DNA of 22,822 bases from a virus. The notes below the pieces were generated by a model, which worked only from the letters and a program-made list of their open reading frames with translations, searched no databases and had not been told where the DNA came from. This document shows positions 20,076 through 22,822 of the stretch, piece by piece. Made by a program: the position numbers and the translations under genes. The stretch spans positions 1 through 22,822 of IMG/VR virus record IMGVR_UViG_3300046734_000716; one strand, 5' to 3'. The stretch's first letter is position 1; each line of letters opens with the position of its first letter.

Positions 20076-21778
20076 TTCAATACCTAAAGCGCAAATTCTC
20101 ACCGCCAAAAACAGCCGTTCGCAGATTCAACGCCACCCAGTCAAGCCGCCTGACGCTCGACTGGATTACTGCGTGTCTGTCGCAAGATGGTGAGCTTAAA
20201 GGCCAGCTTCCGATTCTTCGTGACCGCTCGCGTGACCTTGAGCGAAATAATGAATGGGTAAAAGGTTTTTTGCGTAGCCTTGAGAACAACACGCTTGGAG
20301 AAAAGGGTGTGTCTTTACAGGTTAGGGCAAAAGAGCCAAGCGGACAGCTTGACGAAATCGCAAACAATATCATTGAGCGGGCTTGGAAGCAGTGGAGCAA
20401 GGTTGGCAACTGCGAAGTCACAGGGCGGCACTCTTGGGTTGACGTTCAACGCTTAATACTTCGCTGCATTGCCCGTGACGGTGAAGTTCTTATTCGCATG
20501 ATTAAGAAAAGCACCGGGCTTTGCTTGCAGATTCTTGAAGCCGACTTGCTTGATGATAGCTACAATGCCCGGGCTGACAACGGCAATGAAATCCGCTTTG
20601 GTGTCGAGTTTGATTCATACCGCCGCCCGGTTGCTTACCACCTTCTCGGCAACCACCCGGGTGACTCACAATTCAACGCTGATTTTAAGCGGAGAATCCG
20701 AGTGCCAGCCGAAGAAATTATTCACCCGTTTAAGACTGAGAGACCAGAGCAAAGCCGTGGCATCCCTTGGCTTGTCAGCTCAATGAACAGGCTCAAAATG
20801 TTAGACGGCTATGCAGAAGCCGAGCTTGTCGCAGCTAGAACCGGGGCCGCAAAAATGGGCTTCTTTACTAAAGCAACACCAGACGGGTGGACAGGTGAGA
20901 TTGATGATGACGGCAACTTGCCTGTTGATTCATCACCCGGAACGATTGAAGAACTTCCTGCTGGCGTAGATTTCAAAAGCTGGGACACCAACCACCCAAA
21001 TTCAGGCTATGGAGATTTCGTTAAATCATGCCTGCGCGGAGTTGCTACTTCTCTTGGCATTTCTTACAATGCTCTTTCAAATGATTTGGAGGGAGTGAAC
21101 TATTCAAGCATTAGAGCCGGGTTGATTGAAGAGCGTGAAGTCTGGAAAGCCGTGCAGCGCATGATGATTGACCACGTTCTGGAACCAGTGTTTGAAGCTT
21201 GGCTTGAAGTCGAGCTTCTTTCTGGCCGCCTTGGTTTACCTTTCGACAAGTTCTTTAAGTTTAACGCTCCAGAGTTCCGGGGCCGCCGTTGGGCTTGGGT
21301 TGACCCCAAAAAAGACATGGAAGCCGCCGTGCTTGCTATGCGTAACCGAATTAAGCCACTTCGAGACATCATTGCCGAAGCTGGTGATGACATCTATGAC
21401 GTTCTTGCCAAAGTAAAAGAAGACGAAGAACTTGCTGCAAGTTATGGTTTAAGCCTTTCGGAAGAAGTCGCATCTGAAACAATTGTCTCAACTGACAACT
21501 CTGATGACGGAGACAGCCCAAGTTCAAACGAAGAAGCTGCTGAATCTGGAGAAATCCAAAAGACTGGAATGAATGGTGCGCAAATCGCATCATTGATTAA
21601 ACTTGCTTCTGAAGTTGGAGAAGGATTGATTCCGCTAAAATCAGCTAAAGCAATTGCAGCCGCCGCATTCCCGCTTTTGTCAGAAGCTGAAATCAATAAA
21701 ATCTTCGCAAATACCACAGCCAAAAAACCAGCTAAAATTGACACTCCCAAAAAGGTCAATGAGTCGCAAGAAGGTTGA
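20072..21778 (+). CDS. Portal protein (lambda gpB family)
   Basis: 568 residues. The gpB-type portal core is recognisable by DRSRDLERNNEWVKGFLRSL near residue 50, GRHSWVDVQRLILRCIARDG and EVLIRM, LQILEADLLDDSYNARADNG, PAEEIIHPFKTERPEQSRGI, and GISYNALSNDLEGVNYSSIR in the later part. It forms the dodecameric ring for DNA entry. The C terminus beyond residue 455 is an added acidic Ser/Asp/Glu linker (residues 470-505) and a helical NGAQIASLIKLASEVGEG...AFPLLSEAE module also seen at the ends of other phage portals. It overlaps the next gene by 20 bases. Confidence 0.92.
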   Translation: MIQYLKRKFSPPKTAVRRFNATQSSRLTLDWITACLSQDGELKGQLPILRDRSRDLERNNEWVKGFLRSLENNTLGEKGVSLQVRAKEPSGQLDEIANNIIERAWKQWSKVGNCEVTGRHSWVDVQRLILRCIARDGEVLIRMIKKSTGLCLQILEADLLDDSYNARADNGNEIRFGVEFDSYRRPVAYHLLGNHPGDSQFNADFKRRIRVPAEEIIHPFKTERPEQSRGIPWLVSSMNRLKMLDGYAEAELVAARTGAAKMGFFTKATPDGWTGEIDDDGNLPVDSSPGTIEELPAGVDFKSWDTNHPNSGYGDFVKSCLRGVATSLGISYNALSNDLEGVNYSSIRAGLIEEREVWKAVQRMMIDHVLEPVFEAWLEVELLSGRLGLPFDKFFKFNAPEFRGRRWAWVDPKKDMEAAVLAMRNRIKPLRDIIAEAGDDIYDVLAKVKEDEELAASYGLSLSEEVASETIVSTDNSDDGDSPSSNEEAAESGEIQKTGMNGAQIASLIKLASEVGEGLIPLKSAKAIAAAAFPLLSEAEINKIFANTTAKKPAKIDTPKKVNESQEG

Positions 21779-22822
21779 AGAACTGTCGCACCGCTCGTTT
21801 GAGTTAAATCAAAGGGCGATTAACGAAGAAGACCGCACAATTGAAATTGCGTTTTCTTCTGAAGCCGAAGTAGAGCGCGGATACGGCACTGAAGTGCTAG
21901 ACCATCGCTCTGAAAGCGTTCGCCTTGACCGTTTAAACAACGGCGGGGCTTTCCTGATGGAACACAACCGCAACGACCAGATTGGCGTTGTAGAGAGAGC
22001 ATGGATTGATGACGACAAAAAAGGCCGTGCAGTTGTTAAGTTTTCAAAATCGGCAAGAGCCGAAGAGATTTTCGAGGACGTGAAAGATGGCATTCGCAGA
22101 TTGGTTTCTGTCGGCTATCGCATTCACGAAATGGATTCTGAAAAGATGGACGGAGGACGGGAGTCTATCCGTGCAACTGATTGGGAGCCATATGAACTCA
22201 GCCTTGTGAGCATTCCAGCCGACGACTCCGTGGGAGTTGGCAGGGGAATGGAAAACCAAACAACGGAAAACCAAAATTTAAAAACTGAAAATATGTCCGA
22301 AAATAACGACATCCCATCGGCTCCCGAGCAACGCTCTGTGGAGGTTATCAACGAAGCTCCCCGTGTTGACATTAACGCAGAGCGTCACAGTGCTGTTTCT
22401 GCCGAGCGTAGCCGCATCGCAAACATCCAAGCAGTTGCCGAGCAAGCTAAAGAGCGCGGCATTAGCCTTGATGTAAGCAAAGCTGTTTCTGAAGGCGTAT
22501 CTGCTGACGATTTCCGTCAGGCTGCATTCGACAAAGTTTGCGAAAAGAAAGCTGAGTTTGTTCCAGCCGACCTTTCCAAATCTGAGAAGCGCGACCTTGG
22601 CCGTTTCGACCTTGGTGCCGCTCTTCGCGCTCACTACTCCGGTGCAAAGCTGGAAGGTGCAGAGCGTGAAGTCGTTGAAGAAGGAATTCGCGAAGCCAAG
22701 AACGCTGGCATTGGCCAGTCTCGCGGAATTATGCTTCCTTCGTTCTACGTTAACAAGCGTGACATGACTGCTGGAACTGCCAACCAAGGCGGCCACACTG
22801 TTGCAACTGATAAAGCTGGGCT
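21759..22822 (+). CDS. Prohead protease-major capsid protein fusion (3' truncated by window edge)
   Basis: The frame is open from ATG 21759 to the window end (354 codons). Residues 1-165 are an S78/HK97-type prohead serine protease: FLMEHNRNDQIGVV gives His69, RRLVSVGYRIHE gives Ser117, and DWEPYELSLVSIPAD supplies Glu146. A linker at about 165-205 precedes a Lys/Glu helical delta-like region (DFRQAAFDKVCEKKAEFVPA) and then the capsid-type N-arm (SRGIMLPSFYVN, TAGTANQGGHTVATD). In HK97-like phages these are often separate genes; here they are one polypeptide, which should self-cleave after assembly. A methionine at residue 179 could be an internal start. Confidence 0.88.
   Translation, partial: MSRKKVEELSHRSFELNQRAINEEDRTIEIAFSSEAEVERGYGTEVLDHRSESVRLDRLNNGGAFLMEHNRNDQIGVVERAWIDDDKKGRAVVKFSKSARAEEIFEDVKDGIRRLVSVGYRIHEMDSEKMDGGRESIRATDWEPYELSLVSIPADDSVGVGRGMENQTTENQNLKTENMSENNDIPSAPEQRSVEVINEAPRVDINAERHSAVSAERSRIANIQAVAEQAKERGISLDVSKAVSEGVSADDFRQAAFDKVCEKKAEFVPADLSKSEKRDLGRFDLGAALRAHYSGAKLEGAEREVVEEGIREAKNAGIGQSRGIMLPSFYVNKRDMTAGTANQGGHTVATDKAG

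Overview
This window looks like part of the genome of a tailed double-stranded DNA phage (Caudoviricetes) or a closely related prophage. Every gene I can support is on the + strand, and stops commonly overlap the next start (ATGA, GTGA or TAATG). The head genes are lambda-like: a GpA-type terminase large subunit, a gpW-like connector, a gpB-type portal and a protease-capsid fusion. The tail, lysis, replication and packaging modules follow one another. The window starts in tail genes and ends in the capsid gene, so the unseen part of the genome should hold the rest of the capsid gene, head completion and the front of the tail module. Strong Shine-Dalgarno sites are rare and many starts have only A-rich leaders. 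I see no integrase, repressor or excisionase, so lifestyle is unresolved. A candidate lipoprotein spanin suggests a Gram-negative (diderm) host, but the phylum cannot be named from this sequence.

Layout. 1-5202: the C-terminal end of a tape measure protein, then beta-rich distal-tail proteins, including two large adhesins that look like carbohydrate-binding or LamG-type receptor-binding proteins. 5202-6468: a compact lysis cassette with two small membrane proteins, an overlapping spanin-like pair and an N-acetylmuramoyl-L-alanine amidase, closed by a hairpin. 6561-14027: the early/replication operon with small proteins, an ERF annealase and PD-(D/E)XK exonuclease recombination pair, a RuvC-like resolvase, a calcineurin-type phosphoesterase, a replication initiator with an origin-like repeat array inside it, a DnaB-type helicase and two OB-fold single-strand-binding candidates. 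It ends at a strong terminator at 14049-14088. 14183-17520: a more variable accessory block with small unknowns, an RHH protein, an AT-rich HTH protein, a PD-(D/E)XK protein, a ParB-like protein with a C-terminal zinc knuckle and a Mom-family DNA modification protein. 17520-22822: terminase small and large subunits, connector, portal and the start of a protease-capsid fusion.

The most remarkable observation is a 76-nt tRNA-like element with a UCC (glycine) anticodon, nested in frame inside the 3' end of the mom gene and ending in an encoded CCA. It carries the acceptor, anticodon and discriminator bases that identify tRNA-Gly. The base made by phage Mu Mom (N6-carbamoylmethyladenine) adds exactly the atoms of one glycine residue. 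I therefore propose, as inference, that this locus couples a phage tRNA-Gly to a glycyl-tRNA-dependent DNA hypermodification enzyme. A second notable feature is a lambda-like origin layout inside the initiator gene: four 12-bp iterons, a 37-nt pure-purine tract and an inverted repeat.
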